Assembly: GCA_009739215.1 (NCBI GenBank)
Contig: VSJF01000014.1
Location: forward strand, 186,001 to 250,000
DNA from: Floccularia luteovirens
Taxonomy: Eukaryota; Basidiomycota; Agaricomycetes; Agaricales; Squamanitaceae
DNA length: 64,000 nucleotides
Direction: 5' to 3'
The position numbers and the translations under genes are program-made. The notes under the pieces were generated by a model. That model worked only from the letters and a program-made list of their open reading frames with translations. It ran no database searches and had not been told where the DNA came from. Below are positions 36,310-48,964 of the stretch, in pieces. Numbering within the stretch: the first letter of the stretch is position 1; each line of letters opens with the position of its first letter.

Positions 36310-38229
36310 GTATGCTGCAGGATAGAAGGGATCAAATTGAAATATGTCGTTGTATGAATCCGGTATTTATGACGGTGGGTTATGGACCGCATGCCGAAGT
36401 GTGGTTAGGAAATACATACAGAGTTGACACTTACCGTCGACATCATAGCATAATGTGTTACGAGAGCGATGGACCTATCAAAACCGTTAAGTGGCAAACT
36501 AATCAATGTCCAACTTCTCCATTCTTTCTCCGCGGTATGTAAACGAAATTGGAAAGTTGAAAATGTAAGAATCAATATTTACATTGTATCCGAACATCAT
36601 GTGCTCCATTTTGTAGCTCAAATGGAGCCTTATGCATCCCAATAAGTACCTTGCTTAAGGCTGTGTTGGATGGTAATTGCTTGTTTTACCTTTAAGTACC
36701 CATCAAACGATGATCTCCTGGGAATAGCACCGGGTAGACCGATGTAGGCTTATATCCCTAAAGAATACGTCCCTCTAGACGAGGGTTTGTACATAACTTA
36801 CTAAAAAAACACAAACTGCATCAAAATGGCTAGTGGAGGTGAAATGCGGGGGAGATAGAACTTACATACCGGAAGCATTTATAACAAGTAGACAGCGTGG
36901 AAGTGAAAGTTGAATTCCGAGGAAGCGGATAATAACCCGCATAATAGTTGTGACTGCGCGAAAGGCGGCTACAGAAATCAGGAGGATGTGAACAATGGCC
37001 AACTCCAGTTCGTACACCCTAAAGATTGGAATTTTCACTAGATGAACGCGCCAAAGGGACCTGCGGCTCCAGTACTAGACGCAAAATAGCTAGCTATATG
37101 ATAGCAATGCAGGCTAGATGGCAGAATAAACTGGGTGAGAACTATATACTGTACCCAATGAAGGCAAACATGTAGTTGAGAACTTTAGAATTGTCAGACT
37201 CCCATGTCAACCCTCCCAGGTCTAATGGGGATCAATATGCGTTGAGTAAGCAAAGGCATGCTCTATAATGGGGAGGCATATTTTAGAATTGCTTTCGGAG
37301 CGGGTAATAGTTGCTTCTGAAGTCTGCAAATAGTGAAGATGTCGGTCCAGCTTTGATTATCGCATGGGTCCGGTATTAATGAGAACACGATTTGGATCAT
37401 GTGTTGAGTGTTGTAGCACTTATGTGTATATCAGGAGATACACCGTTTGCTAGAAGTTGCCGGAGCATGCGATGTTTTCTCATGGCCAAGTTCTTGCGCT
37501 AAGAAGAGTAGTCTTGTGGCTCGAAGATAGACTTTCTGTTGTTGGATATTAGGACTAAAAAGCTCGAATTTGAAAAGAAACAAATGGGCATTCACGCTGT
37601 GCGAATACCTTGATTCTGATAACATCATGGTGGTGTCATTTAGATGGTTTCCCTGGCAGGCATGGACTAACGTCATCATAGGCGTTAGAGCTGCTGAGTT
37701 GGTGGGGATGAGAACATATACAAATGTGGCCCTGTTTATTTAGTATGCAATTTATAGAATACATACTGGCAAGTCATGGAACATATACGTTTAAACGAGA
37801 CAAGCATTCAAACCAGTGAGCAAATCCAGCGCTTTGTTTGGTAGATTCTAACATGACTTACGGAAAAGCAAGCGCAGTGGTTGGAAGCGGTTTATGAATC
37901 TCAATCGTCCGTGTATCGGCGAGCAACCACAACCCAAGAGCAATGAATTTCCGGATGAGACGGTGTACGACAATGGCTTGGTGTATCATGTATCATGAAT
38001 ATTGGTTTCAACGTCCAGCACGGTGTTTTACGTCATGAATGATAAATGTCGCCTTCAACGGCCTCCATGCCTTCCGAGATCCTCCGGGAGGCTGATCCAC
38101 CCGCAAATATCTGAGGAGTACTTGAACCAAGTGCCCTGAGTCATGGTTTTGCAATCGAACAGTTCCTTCTCTTTTCTCTAGCATCGACTATAACTCCGGG
38201 TAATAACATACATGTTGTGTTCACAGACA
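36310..38229. other. Spacer with a third methyltransferase start fragment
   Basis: No intact gene. At 37260-37345 the minus strand reads CACTATTTGCAGACTTCAG and on, matching the upstream and first codons of the damaged copy (ATG altered). 37430-37760 resembles the flank at 32590-33190. The rest up to the NADH dehydrogenase start is unremarkable. Confidence 0.5.
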
Positions 38230-40600
38230 ATGAAACTCCCGAAAGCCTCAGAGCTCATAAGGCTTACACATTCTGCACGTAACTTCAGCGCATCAGCTTC
38301 ACGTAGTAAACAGCGACTAGTTGTCCTTGGGTCTGGATGGGGAGGCTATAATGTTCTTCGTGGGATAGACAAGAAGAGATGGGGTTCGTGGTCACATTAT
38401 AATCACATGAATGATGATTCTATTTCCTTACAATTGTGTGTGCAGATGTCGTCGTTGTTTCTCCGAATACTTACTTCAACTTTACACCTCTCCTGGCTGG
38501 TTGTGCAGTTGGAACCTTGGAATTTAGGTGTGCTGTAGAGCCGGTATGTTTCTGAATCTTCTCATTTTTCTACGCACACAAGTCACTCATCGGGTCTTCT
38601 GTGGAAAACCGGCAGGTACGGCGTTATGCCCCACAAGTGGTACGTGCAGTATATGTTCTTTGCTATGCATAATAATTGATACTCGCTAAGACATACTATC
38701 AAGCATGGTGTGATGAAATTGGTATGTAATCAGGTTCACCCTCGACTACCAAGCTCATTTATTTTCAATATACTTAATATAACAGATTTCACCCATAAGA
38801 GCCTGAAATGTGTCAGTACGACCCTTCTCAGGCTATGGTTAATGAATGTCCCTTAAAAACATGCTTGTGACGTGTAGATGCCTGCAACACGGTCCATCGA
38901 GGAATCGGCACCCAAAGCGTCGCCAATCGAACCATTGGAAGGCAGAAAGACTGGAACGACCTTTACTTTGAGCTATGACAAACTTATCATTGCAGTTGGA
39001 GCCTATTCTCAAAGTATGGCTCTGCTACTTTACTTTACTCTGGATCAAGGCCTATACTAAATTATTTCCTCAGCTTTCAACATTCCAGGCGTCAAAGAAA
39101 ATGCGTACTTCCTCAAAGATGTAAAAGACGCTCGGCGGATTCGTTCTCGGATTTTGGAATGTCAGTGCCATTCTTCACCCGATTGTTTTCTTTTTTTCGA
39201 CGTTCTGTATTAGGTCTCGAGCAAGCTAACCAACCAACCCTTTCTGATGTTGAACGCCGCAACCTGCTCCATTTTTGTATTGTTGGTAAGTGTTGGTGCT
39301 TTTATGCAGGCTGTTGTTTCATTTATATCCTCGTACAGGTGGTGGTCCCACTGGGGTCGAGTTTTCTGCAGAACTTTATGATTTACTACACACCGACATC
39401 CAGAAACACTATCCGACACTCGCAAAATTTGCCAAAATTTCATTATACGATGTCGCACCCAGTATTCTCGGAATGTTTGATAAGTCTCTAGTCAAGTATG
39501 TATACCCATGTCATAACCACTGTAAAGAAATAATCGGACATCCTTTTAGATATACTGAGAAAACATTTGCTCGGGAGGGTATTAGTATATTGACTAGCCA
39601 TCACGTCGAATGGGTTAAACCTGTGAGTGACTTGTATGTGGGAGTGACATCCGAATGTTTATCATTTATCTAGCGCAAAATGCTCGTTAAGGAGCAAGGC
39701 GAAGGTGGCTCTTCTTTTGATGAGTATCATGATTGTCGTGTTGATTCTTATTTTCGCAGTTCCTTTTGGTTTACTGGTGTGGAGTACCGGATTAGCTCCG
39801 AATCCTCTCATCACCTCCATAAAGGAGGTTGTCAAAGATGAAAAGACGTCCGGGTGTGTACATAACTTGGTATACATGTAGAAATTGCTTGACTCATATA
39901 TCACCAAGCCTCCTTACAAATGACCATCTCAATGTTATTATGCAAGATGGGGAACCTAACCCGGACGTATGGGCCATCGGCGATGCAGCAAGAATAGATG
40001 ATGCACCACTACCTGCTACAGCCCAAGGTAGATCAATTAAAACTATTTATTAGTTCTATACCTTTGACAGGAAATACCAACAGTGGCGAACCAGAAGGCA
40101 AAATACCTTGTCAAGAAGATGAACAAGATTGTGCAAGACCGCGAATCACCAGAGCCTTTTGCCTTTCACAACATAGGAAGTTTGGCCTACGTTGGGAACT
40201 GGTATGGCAATTCTACTTTTCGTTTTAACCTAGACCTATTAACTCGACTTTTAGGAAAGCAATATACGATAGACCTGGTGCAGAAAACGGATTCATGACT
40301 AAGGAGACTGGTCGTTTGGCTTGGCTGTTATGGCGCTCTGCTTATTTCACAATGACATTAAGTTGGAGAAATAGGTGAGTGGTGCTGTCAGAACTACATG
40401 CTTTCTTTGAATAATCTTGTAAAACCAGGATATTGGTTCCGACATACTGGTGCGTATCCACAAGTCACTCTTTGCATTCTAACATAACATCTGCTCTTGG
40501 TCAGGTTCTTGAACTGTGGGTTATATCTTGTAATTCCAATAACATTGTGTTGAACTTTTTTTTTTCAGGGATATTCGGACGGGATTTGACTCGTTTCTGA
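38230..40600 (+). CDS. Alternative (type II) NADH dehydrogenase, mitochondrial
   Basis: About fifteen exons join in frame from ATG 38230 to TGA 40598-40600, roughly 500 residues. A Ser/Arg-rich presequence precedes [19 protein letters not shown], the first Rossmann GxGxxG. Further blocks are [35 protein letters not shown], the second Rossmann [49 protein letters not shown] and a C-terminal amphipathic membrane anchor with WILGR-like [11 protein letters not shown]. These are the non-proton-pumping single-subunit enzymes that oxidise NADH and reduce ubiquinone at the inner membrane. Internal versus external facing cannot be decided. Three exons near the 3' end are very short. Confidence 0.9.
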
Positions 40601-40838
40601 GATGGATTACATGGATTACTACTATTATACACCCCTCTTCAAATAAAGTAAATATTCTTTCATTTTTCATAATTATGTTTATCAATGAAATGCCGTAAAA
40701 ACGCGTTGAGACGCGATCACGTGGTTAAGAAAATGAAGAATGTGACAAAGTCACGTCGAGTAACTGTTGAAGCTGAAGCATCTAAACCTGTCCTCATCAA
40801 TTATACTTAACCCGAATGCTTTAGCGTATTATCACTAA

Positions 40839-43800
40839 ATGTCTACAACTACACAGATTCTCTTCAATTCACCGGCACTTCATTCCCTTAAACGCGAACA
40901 ACTCGTCAAACTATGCAAAATTCATAATATCAAGGCGTCGGGCAAGAACACAGAACTTATTCACAAACTCAAGCAACATGCGCAAACCCTGCCAAAGGAC
41001 TCTCCTCTAAGCATTGCGGCACGCAGCGAGAATACACCGATTGAGGTGCATCAAATAGAGGGATGCGGTGACAAAATTGGAGTAGAGATAGGAGCAATAG
41101 GTAATGATGAAGCACTGGACGGCAATGCACCCAGATATCAGATGCCACGCCCCAGTGACCAGTGGGAGGTTGTTATGGAGAGCATCGAAGAGCTTGAAGA
41201 GGGCTCCTCATCACAAGGAACTCTTTCTTCCTTGAGAACTTTAAACAACCCCAATAATGGGGTTGCTGGGGAGTTCGGAACTGGTGGTTCAAAATGTGAG
41301 TGATTGACCAGAGCCATTTGGTCCACAATGATTTATTTCACGGTAGCGTCATCCATGACCTCGTCAATTAAGGCACTGGCAAATTCTCTCGGGCTCAAAC
41401 GGAATGCCAGTAAACCAACTTTATCCTCAATGTCATCTAAATCTCGTCTTATCCCTTCGCTACCGACACCTTCTGAAGTAACGACATCCGATGAGCTATC
41501 ACGAAATTCCGTTCCCTACGCTGCACTTCCTGCTTCGACATCTTTACCACAAACCGATCATTTCACTTTCACTCCTTCACAGGACTCCATGGAGAAAATT
41601 GGAGAAAAAGAAGATCCCTTACCTGGACATGCCCTTAGACCTGGTGTACCTGCACCCCAGAATGCACGATTAAGCCTCGGTTTAGGGCTAGGTGCACCAT
41701 CGACTCCAACACGAAAACAACCGACAACTACTATACGACTAATCTCGAGCAACTTGTCAAGTACGTCATTGAGCAACATCAAGGAGCCAGGAACTCCTCA
41801 GCTAAAACCTTTTGAAACAACATTTGACCTTGTCTTAGGGAGCCCCGCTCCCTCTAATCCTACAGCTATCAATTTTGGATCTCTAAATGTCTGGCCACCC
41901 CCCGATGGGAGTGACGATCACATGAAGATATACCCCACCTTAACGGTTGAAGATCTTCCTCCAGCTCTTATCCTAAGCCCAGCAAATCCTCCTGGTGGCT
42001 CTGCTACTCCATCTCGTGACAAACCAAACTTAAAATCTCCCGATTCACCTCCTAAATCCAGCGGTCAACTCGGTCCACCGGTTGAACCTTTCGTTTTCGG
42101 ATCCCCCTTACCACAACACCGCGTTAGCAATGCGCAATTCCGTAGTGCAGCTGCAAGTGTTCTAGAAGAAATGAACAAGCGCCTCCAGGCGGAAGGTGTC
42201 GAGGGACTTGGGACAGATATAATTCAGAATCTCCATCCTGGGGCACATTCCAAAGAAGAGCTTGAGGCTCCACGTGAAATGAAGCCACTCCCTAGTACCC
42301 GACGCGGCGAAATTAAAGAAAAGTTTGAGAAGATGCACGAACTTGAATTTGAAAAAATGGAAGGTATTGACGGCTTGGTAAAGAGAAGGGCTGTCAAGGG
42401 TGATGGGGGCGCAAATCTTGTTATCGGAAAGAAGAGGAAGTCTAGTGCTCTTGGATCGGAGCGTGATGCTATCCGTAGGGTACCTGGTGCTGTCTCTGGA
42501 AGAGCGAGTGGAACAAGAGTCATAAGCAATGGTAGGAGAGCCCGGGCCTTGCCTGGAGCTTTTGGCGAGGACGACGGCGAAGAGAGTGGTGATGATAACG
42601 AAGATGAAGGACGGAGAGGGAAGAGAATAAGAGTCGTTTCACAATCAACAGATGTGGCTGAAGAAGCGCAGGAAGCGGTGAAGGTGAAAGAAAACGAAGA
42701 AGAAGAGGAAGAAAAGAGGCGGAAAGAGAAAGAGAGAGAGATGATTCGTAAGAGGCTTGAGAAAAATAAGATCAAGCGAAGGAGTAGTGCCGCTGCCGGA
42801 GGCATGCAAGGTAGACGCAGTGGCCGAATCAGTAATGGTGGCGCAAATGGTAAGTTTTGATCATCTTTCACGATTTTACCACTAAAATGTTGCTCCTATC
42901 AGTCAAGGTGCAGAAACCGTCAAGATTTGGATTTTTATCTTCAGCGAAATCTATAGTACAAAACGTTTGGAATAGAGGAAAGGCGGCAACCGCTACAACC
43001 AACATTCCTAAACCAAACGTTCCGGTGCCTGAAAAGAAAACACCTTTTGCACCACCAAACAAAGCTTTTCCAGCCCCTGCTCACACTACTGCTGAAGTGG
43101 CTAATAGTGGTCACGCGCCCTCTGTCCCAGCCAACAAGACCACTGCCGCTGCTGCAAGTAACACTGGATCATCCTCTTCTCGCTCAAGGTTGCCTCTCCC
43201 ACCATTTGCACCTGGAAGACGTATCATGGGTACAGACTCAAAGAGCAGCAGAAATAGCTCTCTTACTGGATACTCACGAAATAGCTCAATGTCAGGGCCG
43301 TCGCGTAACAGCTCTGTTGCTGGAACAGAGAAATCACGTACAAGCTCTTCGGGAGTTTCTTCAATCGGGACGCGTTTGTCTTCGGGTAAGGTGTCTACCT
43401 CATCTGGGAACGTGAGTAGTTTGGGATCGAAGAAACTGCTTTCCACTGCTGGATCGCGTACGTCTGCCACTGGGTCGTCCTCGCGGCTTTCTGCTGTTCC
43501 CTCGCGACTGCTTGCTCCTACTGCGAGTTCACTTGCGAAGACCAATAGATCATCGACATCCTTAGCTGGGCTGAGGGCGGCTCACGAAAGGCAAGGAGCC
43601 GCAGTCACGACGAATACAGCGGATACCTCGATGAAGGTCGACATATTGAGTCCCCTTACCAACACTGCTAACGCGAAGAGTCCCAGCCCCAACCCTTTCT
43701 CCCCCAGACCGATGGGTATATTCAATAAACCATTGGATATGCCTTCTGGGATACCCACTCCGATAAAGAAACCAGCGACAGAGCTTACCAGGCAGAAAAG

Positions 43801-44125
43801 TGTTCCTGGAAGGAAACCCCGCATCTCTCGTTCCAAGGTTATAGCCAAGCTTGCTTCTCAGCGTGCCGCTGCTGTAACATCATCACAAGTAGCTGGGCCC
43901 AGTAGTACTGCCACCCCCCGAGCTTCACATGGTGGACGTACAAGGTCTAGCCTAGGCGCAAAAGCACATCGTTCAAGTGTTGGTGCTAATAAGAGGTCAA
44001 GTGGTGGTGGGGATGTAGTGATGAGTGCGAAGAAACGCGCGAGGCAAAGTGAATATGCACGTAGGCGTAGTCGTGTTGAGGCTGTAACGCTTGGAGGGGG
44101 AAAGATGGAGGTTGATAGCAAGTGA
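40839..44125 (+). CDS. SAP-domain nuclear protein (NuSAP-like layout), 1060 aa
   Basis: Three exons (40839-41295, 41347-42849, 42903-44125) give 1060 residues. Residues 14-50 form a SAP motif (LHSLKREQLVKLCKIHNIKA..NTELIHKLK), a DNA-binding helix-turn-helix. The middle is Ser/Pro-rich with SPLPQHRVSNAQFRSAA and a helix VLEEMNKRLQAEGVEGL. Then comes EKMHELEFEKMEGIDGLVKR, which resembles the H-x3-F-x-KMESID motif of nucleolar and spindle-associated proteins, followed by KKRKS, a long Glu/Lys coiled coil (EEEEEEKRRKEKEREMIRK), and a basic, Ser-rich tail with NSS repeats and IPTPIKK. The N-terminal SAP plus basic microtubule-binding-type tail matches NuSAP, but overall similarity is low-complexity and the match is a suggestion only. 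Confidence 0.7.
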
Positions 44126-45554
44126 TAGACCTTATGTTGCACACGAGAAGCGGGGATATGGTCTGGCACCTTTTTTTCATTATCATCTTGCTTCTGTATT
44201 CTAGGGTTTGTGCTTCTACCTAAAGCACACTCCGGGTCCTTGATTTTTTTTTTGAATCCTCGCTCTCGTTTTCTTGTTTATTTAGCTGACTGTAAGTACT
44301 ACCTTTGCGTCGCTACCTTTCGTTGATATCCGTTCATTTTGTTTTGTTTTGTTTCTTTTCCTATTTTTCCTATTTTTCCTTTCTTTCTGTCTTTCTTGAA
44401 GAATATTACACGATATCGATTTATCTGTATTTATATACCTGTACCGCTTTCGAAACAAATTTCAAAATTAATGACTTTGCGTTGGACTTGACTGTTATGA
44501 AAATATTATTGGAAGACTCGCGGGAAGAACACGCTGTCACGTGGGAGATTACGGTGTACACACCTGATCAGGACAATGGGTTTCGGAGAATCAAAAAGAA
44601 GGAAAACATTTTGGATTTCGCATTGTCCCTCTTGAATGGGATACATATGGTGATCAATCTTAGAATTATAAATGAGAAGGGAATTGAAGTGACGGCAATC
44701 TTTAAAATCCAACTCACCCCCACCTCCCCCAAGTTCAAAATTCCAATAACTCCTATTCACTTTGTGGTGACTTTTGATTTACAAGAATGGTCGCGCTCGT
44801 TGCGGCTGCATTCAATTTCACCAGGAAGTTTTAAAAGAAACTTTTAATATCTTGAAGGCATGAAAAATACGGAACCAAACGAACTGGAACTTGGATAACA
44901 CTGCCGCTGTCTTGTGCGCACACATCGCGATCAAATAAAATGGACAGATAACTGATTCCAAGACCTGTGAGCTTTTAATTCACAAGAGATATGTACAAAA
45001 AGCAAGCACCGCGCGCGAAAAGAAAAGGAGGTTCCAACAGCAACTTCTCTCCTACATTTGACTTGGCATCAATCATATCTATTCGTGTCTGATAAATCAA
45101 GAGGGTCCCATTTTTCTGGCGTCAAGTTATCTCCAGTTACCACAGCCTGCTAGCTGAAGAAATGTGACCCCATTACAGGAATATCTGGTTAACATTAACC
45201 ACGTGAAGCTGTATCTTGGTTATCCTCTGAACAAAACAAAAGCCCTCAACCAATCAAATTTGATCAAACGACACTTTGTTTCTCGGACTTTCCCATGGCT
45301 ATAAAAAAACTACACGCAGGATTGGTTTTGAAAATTACCACTTTTGGTATTTGTTTGAGTATGTGGGTCCATGCCTGACACCTAACACTTTCCTTTATGG
45401 GTAATTTTTTTCGTTGGATTGGCTTCCACTCATAATTTTAGGTTGCTGTTATAAGAGCAATCAACCAGTTCAATTCTCTCCCCTCCTAAGCAGCGCAAGT
45501 TCGTCAAGCTACCTCCATCCCACTCCGCGACTTTTTTTCTAGGCGAAATTCATA
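44126..45554. other. Intergenic; one doubtful 180-codon frame
   Basis: A 180-codon open frame at 44305-44847 has a Phe/Tyr-rich start from a T-rich tract (TTTTCCTATTTTTCC repeats) and no family resemblance, so I do not call it a gene. Nearer the next gene, CCAAT-type (45248) and TATAAAA (45300) elements could belong to the promoter of the Clp1-like gene. Confidence 0.4.
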
Positions 45555-46694
45555 ATGGTTCTCCAGAGTAATTATGCAAAACGAGCAAATTCGGAGAACA
45601 CGCCGCCATCGCTCTCCATGACGAGACGTTTTAAGCAACCTCCCACACAACCGCGTAGTAGTATCCAAGATGCCGCCCGAAGGCGAAGGGGACGTACAAA
45701 TGGCTCTCGGCCCATTAAATATATTGTCGAACAAGCAAAACGAAGAACAGCGAGCAAAACGCCTCCAACACCCCTAAGATTCACGGTTGATACCACTCCC
45801 ACGACTTCACAGGACGTTGATATGCAGTCTGCTGAAACTTCGAATACCACTGCTGATGCAAAGAAATCTATCCCTGTTTTGCTCCCACGAGAACTTCTCA
45901 GACCAGATTATTGTGAAGTGTCCAGGGATGCAATTAAAGCTGTGGATCCTGCTTTGGCTGATACCAACCTCGAATATATTCGAGATCATATGGAAGACCT
46001 TGGCCCTGGGTATGTTGATTTAAAACAATCTACTGCCCCTGCCATTTCTAACAAAATTATCAGGATGCTTCGAGTGCTCAGCACTGTTAAAGCGAGTCCC
46101 GCTAAAGATGTTCTACCCAAAGAACTCTCTATAATCGTTCACGATACATCATCAATTCTCCCCACTCATATGTTTGCTGTTTACGGTTCACAAAGTAAAG
46201 CAAACCCTCCTCGCCCAAGGAAGGTCACACTATACCCAATTCATAGCCTTGTCTTTGCCGCACACTGCTCGCGGCTACCACCATTTCCTGCTAGTACCCC
46301 ACCTCAAATTCAACAACTGGTACCACAACACTTAACAGTTCCCGTTCGACCCCTATGTCTACCTTCCCCACAAAGCTACCCACATCTTGCATCATTTCTA
46401 TATACAAAACGTGCCGACATCCTCCTCAATTCCCTTCTACCCTGTCCCCCAACATCAAAACTTGAAAACGAAGACTCGCAGCTTGTTTCTTTTGCAACAA
46501 GGCTTGCTGGGACATATACCTTGCAAATTCTGCTTCAACACGTGCTTCTTGTCCATGGCTTATGGCAGAATGTTTGCGCGTTGGGCGTGTTTGATGACGA
46601 TCTATGGGATACGATGGATTTGGCATGGAAAATCCTGTTGACTGCATTGGCATATGGGACCGGTAATCCTCAGATGATGGCATCACAACCTTGA
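45555..46694 (+). CDS. Clp1-like protein (379 aa)
   Basis: Single exon, 379 residues. The N-terminal 100 residues are basic and disordered (RRRRGRTNGSRP). A domain follows with TLYPIHSLVFAAHCSRLPPF, VPVRPLCLPSPQSYPHLASF and a C-terminal block LWQNVCALGVFDDDLWDTMD plus WKILLTALAYGTGN. I associate this block with the Clp1 family, named for the Coprinopsis gene required for clamp-cell formation downstream of the A mating-type proteins. A shorter relative is at 61098-61789 (block WKNVLALGLKDTKLV..TAWNV). The name is from memory of the family and not from a search. Role in dikaryon development is an inference. Confidence 0.6.
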   Translation: MVLQSNYAKRANSENTPPSLSMTRRFKQPPTQPRSSIQDAARRRRGRTNGSRPIKYIVEQAKRRTASKTPPTPLRFTVDTTPTTSQDVDMQSAETSNTTADAKKSIPVLLPRELLRPDYCEVSRDAIKAVDPALADTNLEYIRDHMEDLGPGYVDLKQSTAPAISNKIIRMLRVLSTVKASPAKDVLPKELSIIVHDTSSILPTHMFAVYGSQSKANPPRPRKVTLYPIHSLVFAAHCSRLPPFPASTPPQIQQLVPQHLTVPVRPLCLPSPQSYPHLASFLYTKRADILLNSLLPCPPTSKLENEDSQLVSFATRLAGTYTLQILLQHVLLVHGLWQNVCALGVFDDDLWDTMDLAWKILLTALAYGTGNPQMMASQP

Positions 46695-46941
46695 CCATGA
46701 TTTCGCCCTTTCCTGTATACACAAGGTATCTATAGCACTAATAATTATGTAACACTATGATGAAACATGCACTCGCGTCGAGTATAGCACCTCTTAAATT
46801 ATTCTTACATATGAAAAAAGAAATGTACATTAAGCTGATAGAGTACATGCATACAGGCAACTTTTTGAATATCTTGCCCGTAGCTATAAAGGAATTTACA
46901 ATTTGACTGTTGAAGTTGAACAATCATACAGTCCGTTTTTT

Positions 46942-48554
46942 TTAATAGGCCGCTTCCAAATCCTTTACCCAGCTAGCTATTCCATCCCAGACATCATGCA
47001 TCACTTTACGATCCCACCAAAACTCGTTCATAATCAAAATATCATGACACGCATCCGGGACCCATTTCATGGTCACGTCTACACCATCACTTCCCATCGC
47101 ACCCAACAAACTACGTACTTCTCGCACCAACCTCTCAGCATCACCACACACAATCATTGATTTTGGAAACCCAGAAAATAAGTGAGGGAAGCGGGACGTG
47201 CGGTGATATGGGCTGTCTTCTTCATTCGCCATAGATATATGCGACGAAAGTGTCTCAGGTACGCGGGACATGCGAAGTGAAGTAGGAAGTTTAAGCAACG
47301 CGTGTTTGCGGAAGTTTCTCTCGTGTTCTTGGTCCGGGTCTTGTTTGACGTCATGTCCCCAACGTTTGAGTACTACTGGAGAGCACGGTGACACATATTC
47401 TGAATGTACGACTTGCATGAGACGCTTCTCTTCATCCGGATTACTTGGTCCCTGGGATTGGAAACCAAGAAACGTGCGCTGTAAAAGTGCACGAGGTTCA
47501 GGGGTATCGACGAGGTAATCACTGTAGCGATTAGGGCGAGGTATGTAAGACGAAAGAGTTTCTGGAAGAGCGTGTGAGGTATCACAGGATGGCTTTACAA
47601 ATAAATCAGAATCCGTGATACGTAAGGGGAAAAATTTCCTTACAGATAGAAGGAGAAGTCCATCTGGTAGAGGTAATTTACCCTCATCTCGTAACCAGCG
47701 AGCCAGGGAAAGTACAAGATTACCACCAGAACTATCACCAATCAGAATGATCTTGAATCTCTTGTTATGTACGCTATAGTTTTTGACTACATGTGCATAT
47801 GCTGCTGCAGCGTCTTGTACGACTGCAGGGAAAGGTGCTACTTGTAGCAACCGGTATTCAACAGAATATACTTCATGTAGAATTTTTCTCTGATGTGTAT
47901 GCAGACATGGATCAGCGAAGGATATAAGATATCGTAGATCCTTACTTTGACTAGGTTCTTGGGTATCCTGGAGGGACCGGATTTCTCGTGTGCTGACATA
48001 TGACAGTATCCACCACCATGCATGTATATCCCGACGAGTGGTACTGAATCAGCAGTACCACTCTCCAAATCTATACCAGAATCTGGTATCGTCAGACGTG
48101 TTGTTTCATCGTCAACACTTCTCCCTGTGGCTCGTTGTATACTGGGTGGTACTTCTTTGGGCCAAACATAACACCCAACCTTGGTAAACGGTACACCGTC
48201 GCAGACAATACCAGTTCGCAGTTCATCAGGCAGAGGATCAACCCACTCGAAGCGTGTCTCTTTAAGAGAACCTTCTGGTGGAGCCGTAGTTGGATCACGT
48301 GTGCCAAAAGTTACGCCTGCAACTTCAGTAACCTTGTAGATTCTGCGGGTAAATTTGACGTTGACTATTTGCCTGATATTCCAGGATGCGCGTGGTCGGA
48401 AACGCCGTGGGAGGAAACCATAAAACAATGCCCAGCACGGAACGAGTAGGAGGGTGGTGAAGAGTCGCCAGTAGACATATAATGACTTCCAAGGTTCTTT
48501 TGCGTATGGTAGGTGAGCATAATGTGGGTATGGGGGGTTATTGTCATATAACAT
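46942..48554 (-). CDS. HSL-family alpha/beta hydrolase (esterase/lipase), 501 aa
   Basis: Exons 48554-47946, 47889-47644 and 47592-46942, all phase zero, give 501 residues. Catalytic features are the oxyanion motif HGGGY (in YMHGGGYCHMSAHE), nucleophile elbow GDSSGG (IILIGDSSGGNLVLSLARWL), acid residue in IVCGDAERLVRE and histidine in PDACHDILIM. A hydrophobic N-terminal helix (RLFTTLLLVPCWALFYGFLP) suggests membrane anchoring. The conserved EYRLLQVAPFPAVVQDA segment is typical of fungal members. It likely hydrolyses small esters or sterol/terpenoid acetates; substrate unknown. The 48554 ATG is the first in frame, and an additional 5' exon is possible. Confidence 0.85.
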
Positions 48555-48964
48555 GCTGGATATCGTTGCTCTAAGCTTCTATCTATATGACCGTCAGCTT
48601 TGAGAGTGGTGGCGAGTGGAATTCTATTGTGGGTGAACATATATACCTTGGTGATTGCGCTCCACTAGCTCCTCAAATCACTATTGACGTCACGCACTTG
48701 GATGTACTTGTAGGCGTAAGTTGGAGGACCACTGGACTTTCTAGGCTACATGACCCTGTTGATTATCTTGACGTGAGCGTTGGTAGTTAAGGTGTGTCTC
48801 AGAAATTGAGCTCTGAGTTTGTGCCCCAATAACACTCTGTCACTGTGGTCAATGTCGACGTCACACTTCGATTTGTTCGTCACCGCGCGCTATGCTCGAA
48901 TATCAAACCCTGGACTGGGCCAGTGTCTTGAGTTTTATGATTTAAGTGAATCAGTCAAGTGTAC

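Noticed and set aside
41558..44186. Long minus-strand frames of up to 215 codons
   Set aside because: They lie opposite the low-complexity SAP-domain gene. Their Ser/Leu/Phe-rich translation is the complement of Glu/Lys/Arg and Ser codons.
44305..44847. 180-codon plus-strand frame
   Set aside because: The start is made of a T-rich tract, composition is unlike coding neighbours, and no motif or splice support is seen.
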